Both the position numbers and the translations under genes were made by a program. Below the pieces are notes generated by a model. The model ran no database searches and was not told the DNA's origin. It was given only the letters and a program-made list of their open reading frames with translations. From Pseudoruegeria sp. HB172150 (GTDB lineage Bacteria > Pseudomonadota > Alphaproteobacteria > Rhodobacterales > Rhodobacteraceae), in the NCBI RefSeq assembly GCF_013184805.1, contig NZ_JAATNG010000001.1:248001-312000 (forward strand): a DNA stretch of 64,000 nucleotides, written 5' to 3'. Of the stretch, positions 1-10,091 are shown in pieces (the first letter of the stretch is position 1; every line of letters begins with the position of its first letter).

Positions 1-126
1 ATCCCCGGGGGCGAAGTCGTCGGCGATCTCGGCGTCGAGGCCGGCGGCTTCGATGGCGGCGGGCAGCGGGCGCGCGTAGTCGGGCCAGCGGTTGTCGCCG
101 CCGGCATAGAGGATCTTCAGGGTCAT
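1..126 (-). CDS. 2-hydroxyacid dehydrogenase (glyoxylate/hydroxypyruvate reductase A-like), N-terminal fragment
   Basis: Only the first 42 codons lie in the window; the gene runs off the left edge. The visible N-terminus (MTLKILYAGGDNRWPDYARP) resembles the start of the GhrA-like reductases that I recall following rodA in Rhodobacterales. The ATG (126-124) overlaps the rodA TGA in an ATGA arrangement, so it is translationally coupled to the cell-shape operon. No catalytic residue is visible in this fragment, so the family name rests on the N-terminal similarity and the expected neighbourhood, not on motifs. Confidence 0.55.
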   Translation of the reverse strand, partial: MTLKILYAGGDNRWPDYARPLPAAIEAAGLDAEIADDFAPGD

Positions 127-1271
127 GTGCGGTTTCTGGGCCTGTGGATATGTGCGGACTGGGTCAGCCCGAAGGCGACCATGAGGACCAGCATGGCGGA
201 GCCGCCGTAGCTGACCAGCGGCAGCGGCACGCCGACGACGGGGGCAAGGCCCATCACCATCGACATGTTCACTGCGAAGAACAGGAAGAAGGTTGCGGCG
301 ATGCCCAGCGTCAGGATCGCGCCGAAGCGGTTCTGGTTGTTCACCGCCGAAGCGATGCAGAAAAGGATGATCAGCCCGTAGATCACCAGAAGCGAGATGC
401 CGCCGACAAAGCCGAATTCCTCGGCCAGCGTCGTGAAGATGAAGTCGGTGTGCTTCTCGGGCAGGAAGTTCAGCCGTGACTGCGTGCCCTGCATGAAACC
501 GCGTCCGGCCCAGCCGCCGGACCCCAGCGCGATCTTCGACTGGGTGATGTGGTACCCGGCGCCCAGCGGGTCGGTCTCCGGGTTCAGGAAGGTGTCGATC
601 CGGCGGTACTGGTAATCCTTCAGCAGCTGCCAGTCTGTGCCGCGCGACCAGAACACGGCGGTGATCATGCCGCCGCCGGCAGCCAGAACCGCCGCGAAAT
701 ACAGCCAGTGAACACCGGCGATGAACATCACGAAGGCACCGCCCGCGACCAGCAGGATCGCGGTGCCGAGGTCGGGCTGGGTCAGCACCAGGTAGGTGGG
801 CAGCAGGATCAGGACGACCGGGATCAGCACCCACAGCGGGCGCGACACCTTGCGGATGTCGAGCCAGTCGTAATAGGCGGCCAGCAGCATCACCACGGTG
901 ATCTTGGTCAGCTCCGACGGCTGCAGTCGCATGAAGCCCAGATCGATCCAGCGCTGCGCGCCCATGCCGGTGGCGCCGAAGAATTCCACGAAGATCAGCA
1001 GCAGGACTGAGACCGCGTAGGCCAGCGCCGACATGTTGCGCCAGAACCAGATCGGCACCATCGCGACGCCGATCATCAATACCAGCCCCAGGCCGAAACG
1101 CTTGAGCTGCGGCTCCACCCAGGGGGTCATCGAGCCGCCGGCGACCGAGTAGAGCATCAGGAACCCGATCCCCGCCGCCGCAGTGACCAGCACCAGAAGC
1201 GGCCAGTTCAGGAACAGCACCTTGGACAGGCCGGTGGGGACCCGCTTGACGTTGTACTCGAGATAGCTCAC
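123..1271 (-). CDS. rodA: RodA, SEDS-family peptidoglycan glycosyltransferase
   Basis: This is the 382-aa SEDS glycan polymerase of the elongasome, which works with PBP2 in the inner membrane. The sequence shows about ten hydrophobic segments starting near residue 20, and typical SEDS stretches such as QPDLGTAILL and the C-terminal VGVPLPLVSYGGSAM. I place the start at GTG 1271 (product MSYLEYNVKRV), because it overlaps the mrdA stop in a GTGA arrangement and gives the usual family length; the open frame continues upstream only as a shadow of mrdA. It is the fifth gene of mreB-mreC-mreD-mrdA-rodA and is overlapped in turn by the downstream reductase gene. Confidence 0.95.
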   Translation of the reverse strand: MSYLEYNVKRVPTGLSKVLFLNWPLLVLVTAAAGIGFLMLYSVAGGSMTPWVEPQLKRFGLGLVLMIGVAMVPIWFWRNMSALAYAVSVLLLIFVEFFGATGMGAQRWIDLGFMRLQPSELTKITVVMLLAAYYDWLDIRKVSRPLWVLIPVVLILLPTYLVLTQPDLGTAILLVAGGAFVMFIAGVHWLYFAAVLAAGGGMITAVFWSRGTDWQLLKDYQYRRIDTFLNPETDPLGAGYHITQSKIALGSGGWAGRGFMQGTQSRLNFLPEKHTDFIFTTLAEEFGFVGGISLLVIYGLIILFCIASAVNNQNRFGAILTLGIAATFFLFFAVNMSMVMGLAPVVGVPLPLVSYGGSAMLVLMVAFGLTQSAHIHRPRNRT

Positions 1272-3217
1272 GCGCGGTTCCTTCCGTCCGAGAAGGTCGA
1301 CGGATCGCGCAGGATAAGCTTTTCCTGCCGCGACCGGATCGTGCCGTGCTGGCTGGTCGGGTAGGCGTCGAGCGGCGGCGTGCCCTGGTAAAGCGCCTGA
1401 AGGATGATGTCGCGGGCGATCGGTGCCGCCACGGCAGAGCCGCCGCCGCCATGCTCGACCACCACCGCGCAGGCAAAGCGCGGCGCGGCGATGGGCGCGT
1501 AGCTGACGAACAGCGCGTGGTCGCGACGGTTCCACGGCAGGTCTTCGTTCGAGGTGACGCCGGCGGCGCGTTCGGCGGCGGTGATGTTGCGGACCTGGCT
1601 GGTGCCGGTCTTGCCGGCCATGCGCATCTCGTCGATCACCACGCGGCTGGCGCGGGCGGTGCCGGTCTGGGCGTTGACGACCTGGCTCATGCCGTCGCGC
1701 ACCAGGGCAAGGTGGCGCGGATCGACATCGAGCGGCGGGATCTCGGGCCGGTCCTCGGCCGGGTCGAGCGAGCCGATCAGCCGTGGCTCGACCGCCTTGC
1801 CCGAGGCGATGCGCGCTGTCATCAGCGCCAATTGCAGCGGCGAGGCGAGCACGAAGCCCTGGCCGATCCCGGCGTTCAGCGTGTCGCCGATCAGCCAGTC
1901 GGCGCCGCGGTTCTCGATCTTCCACGCCTTGGTCGGCGCCAGACCGGACGCGACCGCCGACAGCGGCAGTTCGTGCCGTGTGCCCAGCCCCAGCCGGCGG
2001 GCCATGTCGGATATATTTTCGATGCCCACCCGCTCTGCGATCTCGTAGAAGAACACGTCGCAGGATTGCTCCAGCGCGCCGGTCAGGGTCAGCTTGCCGT
2101 GGCCCCAGCTGCGCCAGCAGTGGAACCGGCGGTCGCCAAGCTGTTTGAAGCCACCGCAATAGATGCTTTCGCCGGGGTCGAGCACGCCCGCCTCCAGCGC
2201 TGCGAGCGCCGTGATCATCTTGAAGGTGGAGCCGGGCGGATAGGTGCCCTGCACCGATTTGTTGGCCAGCGGGCGGTGATCGTTGTTCAGGAGCGCGCTG
2301 TAATCCGCGACGCTGATGCCGCGGACGAACTTGTTCGGATCGAAGGAGGGCGCGGAGCCGAGTGCGAGGATGTCGCCGGTCTGGACATCCATCACAACGG
2401 CAGAGGCGCTTTCATCCTCAAGCCGCACCTGCGTGTAGTTCTGCAGCGCGCCGTCGATGGTCAGCTGCACGTCGCCGCCGGGTTTGCCGTCGATCCGGCC
2501 CAGTTCGCGCATGACGCGGCCCTGTGCGTTCACCTCGATCCGCCGGGTGCCGGCCTGACCGCGCAGATCGTGTTCCAGCTTGGCCTCGACCCCGGTCTTG
2601 CCGACCTGAAACTTGGGGATCTGCAGCAGCGGGTCCTCATCCTCGGCCAGGTAGCCCTCGGTCAGGTCGTAATCGCTGACCGGGCCGACATAGCCGACGA
2701 TATGCGCGAAATCCTGATCCATCGGGTATATGCGGCTTTGTCCGACCTCCGGCGAGACACCGGGCAGGGCGGGGGCGTTCACCGCGACCTTGGCGAAGGC
2801 CTCGTAGGTCAGCCGGTCGGCGATCGTGACCGGCACGAAGGGCGAGCGGCGGTCGATCTCGGCGCGGGCGCGTTCAAGGTCTTCCTCGGGCAGGTGGATG
2901 ATCCGCTGCAGCCGGGCCAGCACCTCGTCGACGTCGCCGGCATCTTCCTTGACCAGAACGACGCGGTAGTTCTGTTCGTTGTCGGCAAGGATCGTGCCTC
3001 GACGGTCGAAAATCACGCCGCGCGAAGGCGCGATCAGGCGGATGTTGATGCGGTTCTCGTCGGCCAGAAGGCGGAACTGGTCGGCCTGCTCGACCTGCAT
3101 GTAGCGCATCCGCGCCGCGAGGATCGCACCGAACCCGGCCATGCCCGCGCCAAGGATCAGTCCGCGGCGGCTGACGATACGGGCGCTTTCCGCGGTATCC
3201 TTCGGGGTCCGCTTCAT
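1268..3217 (-). CDS. mrdA: Penicillin-binding protein 2 (peptidoglycan transpeptidase)
   Basis: This 649-aa class B PBP cross-links lateral-wall peptidoglycan together with RodA. It has an Arg-rich cytoplasmic N-terminus, one membrane anchor (about residues 20-42, GLILGAGMAGFGAILAAR), a PBP dimerisation region, and a transpeptidase domain with the SxxK motif in PPGSTFKM (near residue 331) and the KTG motif in AGKTGTSQ (near 537). The start ATG 3217 (MKRTPKD) overlaps the mreD TGA by 4 nt. Length and motifs are normal for the family, with no sign of damage. Confidence 0.96.
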   Translation of the reverse strand: MKRTPKDTAESARIVSRRGLILGAGMAGFGAILAARMRYMQVEQADQFRLLADENRINIRLIAPSRGVIFDRRGTILADNEQNYRVVLVKEDAGDVDEVLARLQRIIHLPEEDLERARAEIDRRSPFVPVTIADRLTYEAFAKVAVNAPALPGVSPEVGQSRIYPMDQDFAHIVGYVGPVSDYDLTEGYLAEDEDPLLQIPKFQVGKTGVEAKLEHDLRGQAGTRRIEVNAQGRVMRELGRIDGKPGGDVQLTIDGALQNYTQVRLEDESASAVVMDVQTGDILALGSAPSFDPNKFVRGISVADYSALLNNDHRPLANKSVQGTYPPGSTFKMITALAALEAGVLDPGESIYCGGFKQLGDRRFHCWRSWGHGKLTLTGALEQSCDVFFYEIAERVGIENISDMARRLGLGTRHELPLSAVASGLAPTKAWKIENRGADWLIGDTLNAGIGQGFVLASPLQLALMTARIASGKAVEPRLIGSLDPAEDRPEIPPLDVDPRHLALVRDGMSQVVNAQTGTARASRVVIDEMRMAGKTGTSQVRNITAAERAAGVTSNEDLPWNRRDHALFVSYAPIAAPRFACAVVVEHGGGGSAVAAPIARDIILQALYQGTPPLDAYPTSQHGTIRSRQEKLILRDPSTFSDGRNRA

Positions 3218-3756
3218 TGCGCCCGCCGCACCGCGTCGAATTCGGCAGAGCTCATCTTCTGTACGCGGAACAGGACCCGTGCGACGATAACGATGATCGG
3301 ATAGGTGATGACCGTGGCGATCAGTTGCAGCAGCATCAGGCCGAACTGTGCCTGGGGCACACCCAGGATCAGCAGCACCAGGAAATTGGACAGGTTGATG
3401 AAGGCCATCACCGCGGCGACGACGCCGATTTCCACCATCAGGGGCTGTTCGCGCAGCGCTCCCTCGCGGGCGCGCAGGTATTCCACCGACAGCACCACCA
3501 GTCCGGTCCAGAGCCCGGGCGGCCGCATGTAGAGGATGTCGGTCAGCAGGAACACCGCCGCGATCAGCAGGGTCGGGACGTAGTGTGGCCGCCGCAGTAC
3601 CCAGGCGCAGGTAATGCAGAGCAGAAGGTCCGGCCCCGGATAGCCGCGTGGTCCCAGATCGGTCGGCAGGATGTGCATCAGGATGATCGCCAGGCTCAGG
3701 CTCAGGTAGGCGATCCCGTAAAGCCACTGGTTCGCGGTCAGGCGGCCCCTATCCAT
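3214..3756 (-). CDS. mreD: MreD, rod shape-determining membrane protein
   Basis: A 180-aa polytopic membrane protein of the elongasome. It has about five to six hydrophobic helices and the family-typical weak sequence conservation, with a short charged C-terminus (FRVQKMSSAEFDAVRRAQ). The ATG at 3756 overlaps the end of mreC by 8 nt (ATGGATAG), which fixes the start; a longer open frame upstream is the shadow of mreC. Assignment relies on size, topology and its place between mreC and mrdA. Confidence 0.88.
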   Translation of the reverse strand: MDRGRLTANQWLYGIAYLSLSLAIILMHILPTDLGPRGYPGPDLLLCITCAWVLRRPHYVPTLLIAAVFLLTDILYMRPPGLWTGLVVLSVEYLRAREGALREQPLMVEIGVVAAVMAFINLSNFLVLLILGVPQAQFGLMLLQLIATVITYPIIVIVARVLFRVQKMSSAEFDAVRRAQ

Positions 3757-4648
3757 CGGCGGCCTCCTCGAAGATGCCGGCCGAGTCCGCCTGTGGCAGA
3801 ACCAGGCTTCCGGGGTCCTGCACCGGGTCCTTGGCATGGGCGCGCAGCACGCGCAGGAAATCGAGCCGTTCGTAATCCGCGGCCAGCCGCACCCGAAGAC
3901 GCCGGTCCGACCCCTGCACCACGGTGCCGACAAGGATGCCCGCCGGGAACACGCCGCCGTCGCCGGAACTGACGATGCGGTCGCCTGGGCGCACCTGGTC
4001 CGGGTCTTCGATGAAATCGAGCGGCGGCAGCGCGCCGTTGTCGCCGGACAGGATCGCCTTCTGCCCCGACGGCTGGATCGACACCGGCACCCGGCTGTTG
4101 GAATCGGTCAGCAGGATCACCCGGCTGGTGGTGTTGCCCACGCCGCTGATCCGTCCGACAAGGCCCAGCCCGTCGGTTGCGGCCCAGCCGTCGACGATGC
4201 CGTCGCGCTGGCCGATGTTCAGCAGCACCGACTGGCGGAAGGGCGATCCGCTGTCCGCCAGCACGACGCCGGTCACGAAGGTCAGCTTCGGGTCGAGGCG
4301 CACGTTGTTCAGGTCAAGAAGCTTGGCGTTCTGCTGTTCCAGCTGCAGTGCCGCTTCCTTCCAGGCCTTCATCTGCTGCAGTTCGCGCCGCAGCTCCTGG
4401 TTCTGCTCGTAGATGCGGGTGTAGGACTGGAAGTTCTCGACCATCCCGGCCATCTGGCTGACCGGCAGCAGCATCCAGTCGAAGCTGGGCACCACCTTGT
4501 CCACCACCTGCGCTCGGAAGCGTTCCATGCGGGGGCTGTCGATACGCCACATCAGGAACATGCCGAACAGCACGACGACGAGCAGTCCGATCAGGATACG
4601 CCTGACCGGGCGGACGAATTCGTCGCTGTTTCCGCCATTCCGTGCCAC
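3749..4648 (-). CDS. mreC: MreC, cell shape-determining protein
   Basis: A 299-aa bitopic periplasmic scaffold that links MreB to PBP2/RodA. The order is: a short cytoplasmic tail, one transmembrane helix (about residues 18-36, RILIGLLVVVLFGMFLMW), a Gln/Glu/Leu-rich coiled coil (about 75-115) and a two-lobed beta domain containing VTGVVLADSGSPFRQSVLLN. The start is GTG 4648, preceded by a purine-rich GGAGGC ribosome-binding site. The 88-bp gap to mreB holds no ORF and is GC-rich, possibly giving some mRNA processing or attenuation between mreB and mreC. Confidence 0.93.
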   Translation of the reverse strand: MARNGGNSDEFVRPVRRILIGLLVVVLFGMFLMWRIDSPRMERFRAQVVDKVVPSFDWMLLPVSQMAGMVENFQSYTRIYEQNQELRRELQQMKAWKEAALQLEQQNAKLLDLNNVRLDPKLTFVTGVVLADSGSPFRQSVLLNIGQRDGIVDGWAATDGLGLVGRISGVGNTTSRVILLTDSNSRVPVSIQPSGQKAILSGDNGALPPLDFIEDPDQVRPGDRIVSSGDGGVFPAGILVGTVVQGSDRRLRVRLAADYERLDFLRVLRAHAKDPVQDPGSLVLPQADSAGIFEEAADG

Positions 4649-4736
4649 GTCTGCCTCCGCCTCCGGGCGCTCCGCCGCTGCGCGTCAGCCCCTTCGGGCC
4701 GTCCCGTCCGCGCCGCCGGGTCCGCCGGACCGAATT

Positions 4737-5960
<1,224 letters not shown>

Positions 5961-5980
5961 ATCTGGTTTGACCCCACTCT

Positions 5981-6157
5981 GGAAATTTCTGCTCGAAAGA
6001 TCAACTGCTTACAAATAATCGATTTCACCGGGTTTGATACCGCATTGGGGTGTTAGTGCTCGAACTGCCGTTTGCCACGAGAAAGTTCAACGAAATAGGC
6101 CAATGAATTCAGCTATTGGCCAATTTTTCCGTGCGCCAATTCGCGCTTAGTGCGCAG
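5981..6157. other. Putative left-end region of the Mu-like element, with short repeats and a hairpin
   Basis: The segment holds two direct copies of TGCTCGAA (about 5991 and 6057), each followed within 14 bp by CTGC, suggestive of transposase-binding repeats at a Mu-like end. It also holds an inverted repeat, GGCCAAT (6098-6104) with ATTGGCC (6115-6121) followed by AATTTTT, which could terminate transcription. No matching right end was found, so the outer boundary is not defined. Confidence 0.35.
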
Positions 6158-6661
6158 TTAGGGACCGGTGGATTTCTCTTGTCGGTCAACGACCAAGAGC
6201 TGAACTAGCTCATCCACGCCATCCCTGCTGTCTTTGGCGTCTCCGGCCGTTGGGATTTCGCGCATCTCCAGATAGTCCAGCATCGTCTTAACACTATGGT
6301 GCCAAATTGGCTTTCCAGCCACTTCCTTGCCGGAGAATATCGGTTCCTTGCTTTCTTCTTGCTGCTCGGCCAAGCGACTTAATAGCGAGTGAACCGCCGT
6401 ATAGACTAAGAGCGCTTCATCATGCTTGGAAGCGGTGGGTGGGGTTCGATCAGAAGTAAGCCCCGCAAGCCAATCTGTGGAGACTCCCATCCCGTTTGCA
6501 ATCGCGATTACAGCGTCGAAACCCGGCCGCTGCGGATTCTTTACCCGCATGTAATTTCCGAGCGATGCCTTCGAAAGATCGCAGCGTTCCGCCATCTGCT
6601 GGACGGTCAAGCCAGCTTCGGCCTGCAGTCTTCGAAGTCTTTGCGCCACATCGTCGTCCAT
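6158..6661 (-). CDS. XRE/CI-like transcriptional repressor of the Mu-like cassette
   Basis: A 167-aa DNA-binding protein. Residues about 4-60 form a helix-turn-helix of XRE type (QRLRRLQAEAGLTVQQMAE followed by CDLSKASLGNYM). The remaining part is not recognisable and may serve oligomerisation. It faces the small-protein/transposase genes across a 96-bp divergent intergenic region, the usual layout for the c repressor of transposable phages. The start is ATG 6661 (MDDDVAQRL), with AGGA upstream; an in-frame ATG at 6697 would add 12 residues without a better ribosome-binding site. Confidence 0.75.
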   Translation of the reverse strand: MDDDVAQRLRRLQAEAGLTVQQMAERCDLSKASLGNYMRVKNPQRPGFDAVIAIANGMGVSTDWLAGLTSDRTPPTASKHDEALLVYTAVHSLLSRLAEQQEESKEPIFSGKEVAGKPIWHHSVKTMLDYLEMREIPTAGDAKDSRDGVDELVQLLVVDRQEKSTGP

Positions 6662-6757
6662 CAATAGCCGTTCCTGTCGAATTAAACGTTGACGCATCCT
6701 TTTGGGATTACTAGTAGTTAATAAGATGTATAAGATGCCCTATTGAGCTCATTGGCG
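6662..6757. promoter_or_regulatory. Divergent operator/promoter region of the Mu-like cassette
   Basis: This AT-rich 96-bp region separates the repressor and the early transposition genes. It contains TTACTAGTAGTTAA around an ACTAGT palindrome (about 6708-6721) and two near copies of AAGATGTA/AAGATGCC. Control of both directions by the repressor is inferred from the layout. Confidence 0.4.
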
Positions 6758-6964
6758 ATGTCCATGCCTAGCTATCCTAACCGCGCACTTCTTTACAAGA
6801 AGATCCGCTCGGCATTCGTCGCACAAGGCGGCTTACTCCATTCATGGTGTCAAGAAAACGAAGTAGCGATGCCAAATGCGCGCTCGGCAATCCTCGGGAA
6901 CTGGAACGGCCCCAAAGCGTCGGCTTTGGTCGAAAAGATCAAGTCGGCGGCAGGAATCGAATGA
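6758..6964 (+). CDS. Small DNA-binding-like protein upstream of the transposase
   Basis: A 68-aa basic protein whose C-terminal half contains PNARSAILGNWNGPKASALV. I recognise this pattern from small proteins encoded next to the transposase in alphaproteobacterial Mu-like elements; its biochemical role is not known to me. It may occupy the Ner-like position, as an early regulator. The start is ATG 6758, with ATG 6764 as an alternative. Its TGA overlaps the ATG of the transposase gene (ATGA at 6961-6964), so the two are co-translated. Confidence 0.6.
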   Translation: MSMPSYPNRALLYKKIRSAFVAQGGLLHSWCQENEVAMPNARSAILGNWNGPKASALVEKIKSAAGIE

Positions 6965-8907
6965 CGACACTAGTGAAGCTACGCAGTGTACTGGGTTTAG
7001 GCAGAATTCCAGATCACAGAACTGCTGCGGCACGATGGTTAAGCGCCAACTTGGTTCCGCTCCAATCCGATCCCACAGACGGCCGCAAAACAGCTTACAT
7101 CTTTATCTTCGACCTCCCCGCTCAAGAGCGCCTCGCCTATCTCCGCCGTCAACTCGATGAGCTGAGGCTCGACCCTGGCAGCTATGACGACGCAGCGCAC
7201 GAGGCGTTCTTGCAGGCGTCTCCGTCTCGACGGGAACGCGCGGAAGGCAAGGCGGCGGTCGCACGGATGCTGGTTGCGCTGGGGCCGCGTGTGTGCTGGG
7301 CGGAGCGGCTTCACCTGGTGCACGAGCGGTTTGGCGAAAAGGGGCATTCAAAGCCCCGTTTGAAGGCCCTGTTGACGGCCGTCAAAGGCGTGGACCCGAT
7401 CAACTACGCGCCCGCCCTGCTGGATGAGTATACAGGCGGCCAGAACCGGGCAGAGGTTTCGGAGGAGGCCTGGCGGTTTTTCCTCACGACCGTCCGCGAC
7501 GCTGCGCCGGAGTTCCCGTTGAAGCAGGCGTGGCGCGATGTGCGGGACGTGGCGAAGGCCGAAGGCTGGAACTGGCCGTCCTGGTCGACGGTCTACCGGC
7601 GCTGGCAGGGGCTGTCCGCAGCGGAACGGCTTGCCGCGCGGCAAGGCAGGCGCGCGGCCGTGGACCGGCTGACAATACCGGCGATCCGGGACAAGACCAG
7701 CCTGAATGTTCTGGACGTCGTCTCGCTGGACGGACGGATGCTGGACCTCTGGACGGACTTTGGCGACGGGCGCGCGGTTCGGCCTGTGGTTCTGATCCTT
7801 CTGGACGTTGCATCGGGCTTTGTCCTGGATTGGGAGCTGGCTCCCAGCGAGAACGCTGCCGCAACGGTACGGCTGATCAAGCGGGTGTGCGAGAAGTTCG
7901 GGATTTTCGACATGCTCTATACCGACAACGGCTCCGCCTTCGCAGGCCATCTGGTGGCGGGCGGCAACGTGTTCCGCTTCCGGAACGGCGGCAAGATGCC
8001 GGAAGGCGCCCAGCCGCTCGGCATCTGCAAGATCATGGGTATCGAGTTGACGTTCGCGCTTCCGAAGAACGCACAGGCCAAGCTGGCGGAGCGGACCTTT
8101 GCCACGCTGTCGCGTGTCATTGACGACCGGCCGGAGTTCAAAGGTGCACATGCAGGGCACGCACCGGGCGCAATCCCGAACGCTACCATCCTGCCTGTCC
8201 CGATCGCGAAGCTGCGGTTTGTGCTGCAGCGCGAGTTCGGACGGCACAACCGGGAGACGGGCCGAACAGCGCAAGGCGCGCGCGGCCGGTCCTATGAAGG
8301 GGTGTTCCACGACGGCTTTGCGACACGCACCGGGCGGACACCCACGGCGCGCCAGCTCTATTTTGCCGGTCTGATCTATCAGCCGGTCTCGGTCGACCGG
8401 AACGGCCAGGTGCGCAAGAACGGATGGGTCTACGGCTCATATACCACACAGGACGCCTTGCTTCGGCACCATGGGACCGGGCGACAAATCCTGCTGGGGC
8501 GCGATCCCGACGATTTCAGCGCACCGGCCATCGCCTTCGACGCGGGCGGCAATCTGATCTGCGAGGGCATCGAGGCTGTCCGGCCCGGCGAGTACTGCAG
8601 CGTGGACGGCATTCGGGACGCGGCTCGCAACCGCAAGGCCGCGCGCTCGGCGGTCGCGGCTGCAGACGCCGCGAACAACTATCTCGACAAGGCCGCTTTC
8701 GAGGCTGCCCTGGCACGGCTGGGCGACGTCGGTGAACCGGAGTTCGTACCGGACAGGACGGTCATCAGCGGACACTTCACGTCCCCGTTGAGCGACCGTC
8801 CAGGGACATCCGGACAGGAGATCCCGCAGGAGCGGATGAATGAGTTTCTGCGGAACATGGATGCCCGGCTTGCCCAACAGCGGGCGGACCGGGGCGAAAC
8901 GGCATGA
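6961..8907 (+). CDS. Mu-type DDE transposase (MuA-like)
   Basis: A 648-aa transposase with an N-terminal DNA-binding part, an rve/RNase H-like core and a Mu-transposase C-terminal domain. The catalytic residues can be placed: D257 in VVSLDGRMLD, D322 in LYTDNGSAF and E377 in AKLAERTF. The spacings of 65 and 55 nearly match MuA (67 and 56). The C-terminal tail is Arg/Gln-rich, where MuA contacts MuB. The ATG at 6961 overlaps the preceding gene by 4 nt, and the ATPase partner follows 67 bp later. The frame is intact, so the enzyme may still be functional. Confidence 0.92.
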   Translation: MTTLVKLRSVLGLGRIPDHRTAAARWLSANLVPLQSDPTDGRKTAYIFIFDLPAQERLAYLRRQLDELRLDPGSYDDAAHEAFLQASPSRRERAEGKAAVARMLVALGPRVCWAERLHLVHERFGEKGHSKPRLKALLTAVKGVDPINYAPALLDEYTGGQNRAEVSEEAWRFFLTTVRDAAPEFPLKQAWRDVRDVAKAEGWNWPSWSTVYRRWQGLSAAERLAARQGRRAAVDRLTIPAIRDKTSLNVLDVVSLDGRMLDLWTDFGDGRAVRPVVLILLDVASGFVLDWELAPSENAAATVRLIKRVCEKFGIFDMLYTDNGSAFAGHLVAGGNVFRFRNGGKMPEGAQPLGICKIMGIELTFALPKNAQAKLAERTFATLSRVIDDRPEFKGAHAGHAPGAIPNATILPVPIAKLRFVLQREFGRHNRETGRTAQGARGRSYEGVFHDGFATRTGRTPTARQLYFAGLIYQPVSVDRNGQVRKNGWVYGSYTTQDALLRHHGTGRQILLGRDPDDFSAPAIAFDAGGNLICEGIEAVRPGEYCSVDGIRDAARNRKAARSAVAAADAANNYLDKAAFEAALARLGDVGEPEFVPDRTVISGHFTSPLSDRPGTSGQEIPQERMNEFLRNMDARLAQQRADRGETA

Positions 8908-8974
8908 GGAACGACACCCCGCCTCAATGCATGCAATGCCGAGCCGGAGCCCGCAGCCTTGACAGGAGAGCAAG

Positions 8975-9733
8975 TTGCCAGACCATCTTCGAATTGCCAG
9001 TGCGGAATACCGGCCACGACGCCCGGATGACTTCGCATCCACCGAGACCTGCCGCGACATCATGCGGTCGCTCGACCTGGTGAGATCGACGCCCCACCCG
9101 GCGCTGACCATGATTGCGGGCGCGCCGGGTGTCGGAAAGACCCGCACGCTTCAACAGTTCTGCGCACGTGAAGGGCAGGATGCGATCTATCACAGCGTCG
9201 CCGCCGGCGAGGGGAAGCCGACCGGCGTCGCCACGCCACTCCTGAGCGCCTTTCGCGAAAAGGCCAATGGCATGAGCCTGTTCGCCATGCGGGAAACGCT
9301 TGCCGCATTCATCGGCCGGGGGCGCGTCGTGATCCTGGACGAGGCGCAGTACCTGGAACCACAAGGCGCGGAGTGGACACGGGCGCTGGCCGAGGCCGGC
9401 GGCTTCGACCTGGTATTATGCGGTGACCTCAATCTGCAAAAGATCATGATACGTGCCCCACAGCTGCAGAGCCGGATGATCCGTCCCGTGGTAATCCGTC
9501 ATGCCAGCCGGGCGGATGTTGCATGCATGGCAGAGGGTACGGCGTTCGGGACCGAGCAGGCCATCGATCTTCTCTATGCCATTGCGCGCCTCAAAGGCGG
9601 GCTGCGTAACGTGGAGAACGTGACCCGTCTCGCCCTGCTGTTCGCGGGCCACGACCAGCCCGGCCTGGAACACCTGAAGGCCGCGATCAGGGACATGAAG
9701 CTCGCACCGGCAATGGAGGCTGAACATGGCTGA
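8975..9733 (+). CDS. MuB/TniB-like AAA+ transposition target-selection ATPase
   Basis: A 252-aa ATPase. Walker A is GAPGVGKT (residues 49-56) and Walker B is VVILDEAQ (about 116-123). The length fits a MuB/TniB/IstB-like partner that binds target DNA and activates the adjacent transposase. The start is TTG 8975, chosen because AGGAGAG lies seven bases upstream and no ATG precedes the Walker A with better spacing. It is the last recognisable gene of the cassette: no lysis, head or tail genes follow. Confidence 0.88.
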   Translation: MPDHLRIASAEYRPRRPDDFASTETCRDIMRSLDLVRSTPHPALTMIAGAPGVGKTRTLQQFCAREGQDAIYHSVAAGEGKPTGVATPLLSAFREKANGMSLFAMRETLAAFIGRGRVVILDEAQYLEPQGAEWTRALAEAGGFDLVLCGDLNLQKIMIRAPQLQSRMIRPVVIRHASRADVACMAEGTAFGTEQAIDLLYAIARLKGGLRNVENVTRLALLFAGHDQPGLEHLKAAIRDMKLAPAMEAEHG

Positions 9734-10032
9734 GCTGTTGTCAGCACCGAGGCTGCAGGCGAGGTCGTGCAGCATTCGGTGGGTGCGACATGATGGTCGT
9801 GCCGGGTTTCCGCCGGAGCGGTGTCGTATGGATTGCCTTGGCTGAAGAATTGTGCCGTCCGCCGCTTAGGTGACCGGTAGAACATATTCTCAGATTTGTG
9901 GAACTGGACACCCGCATCAATCGGCCTGCCAGGGTCGGATCTGGCTTGCCCAAAGCGATAGATCATACCTCTTGCCGGTTCGGGCGGGCGATTTGCGCAG
10001 AAATCCCAGTCATGCGGATGGCCAACCAGATC

Positions 10033-10066
10033 TTCTGCGTCAAAACAGATCAGTTTTGACGCAGAA
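10033..10066. terminator. Perfect 14-bp inverted repeat between convergent genes
   Basis: TTCTGCGTCAAAAC (10033-10046), a 6-nt loop, and its exact complement (10053-10066) lie between the ATPase gene (+) and the hypothetical gene ending at 10092 (-). There are A/T tracts within the stem but no clear U-run outside. It fits a bidirectional terminator. The rest of 9734-10091 has no ORF I can support. Confidence 0.6.
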
Positions 10067-10091
10067 CACCACTCTATTGACTTCAGCGATG

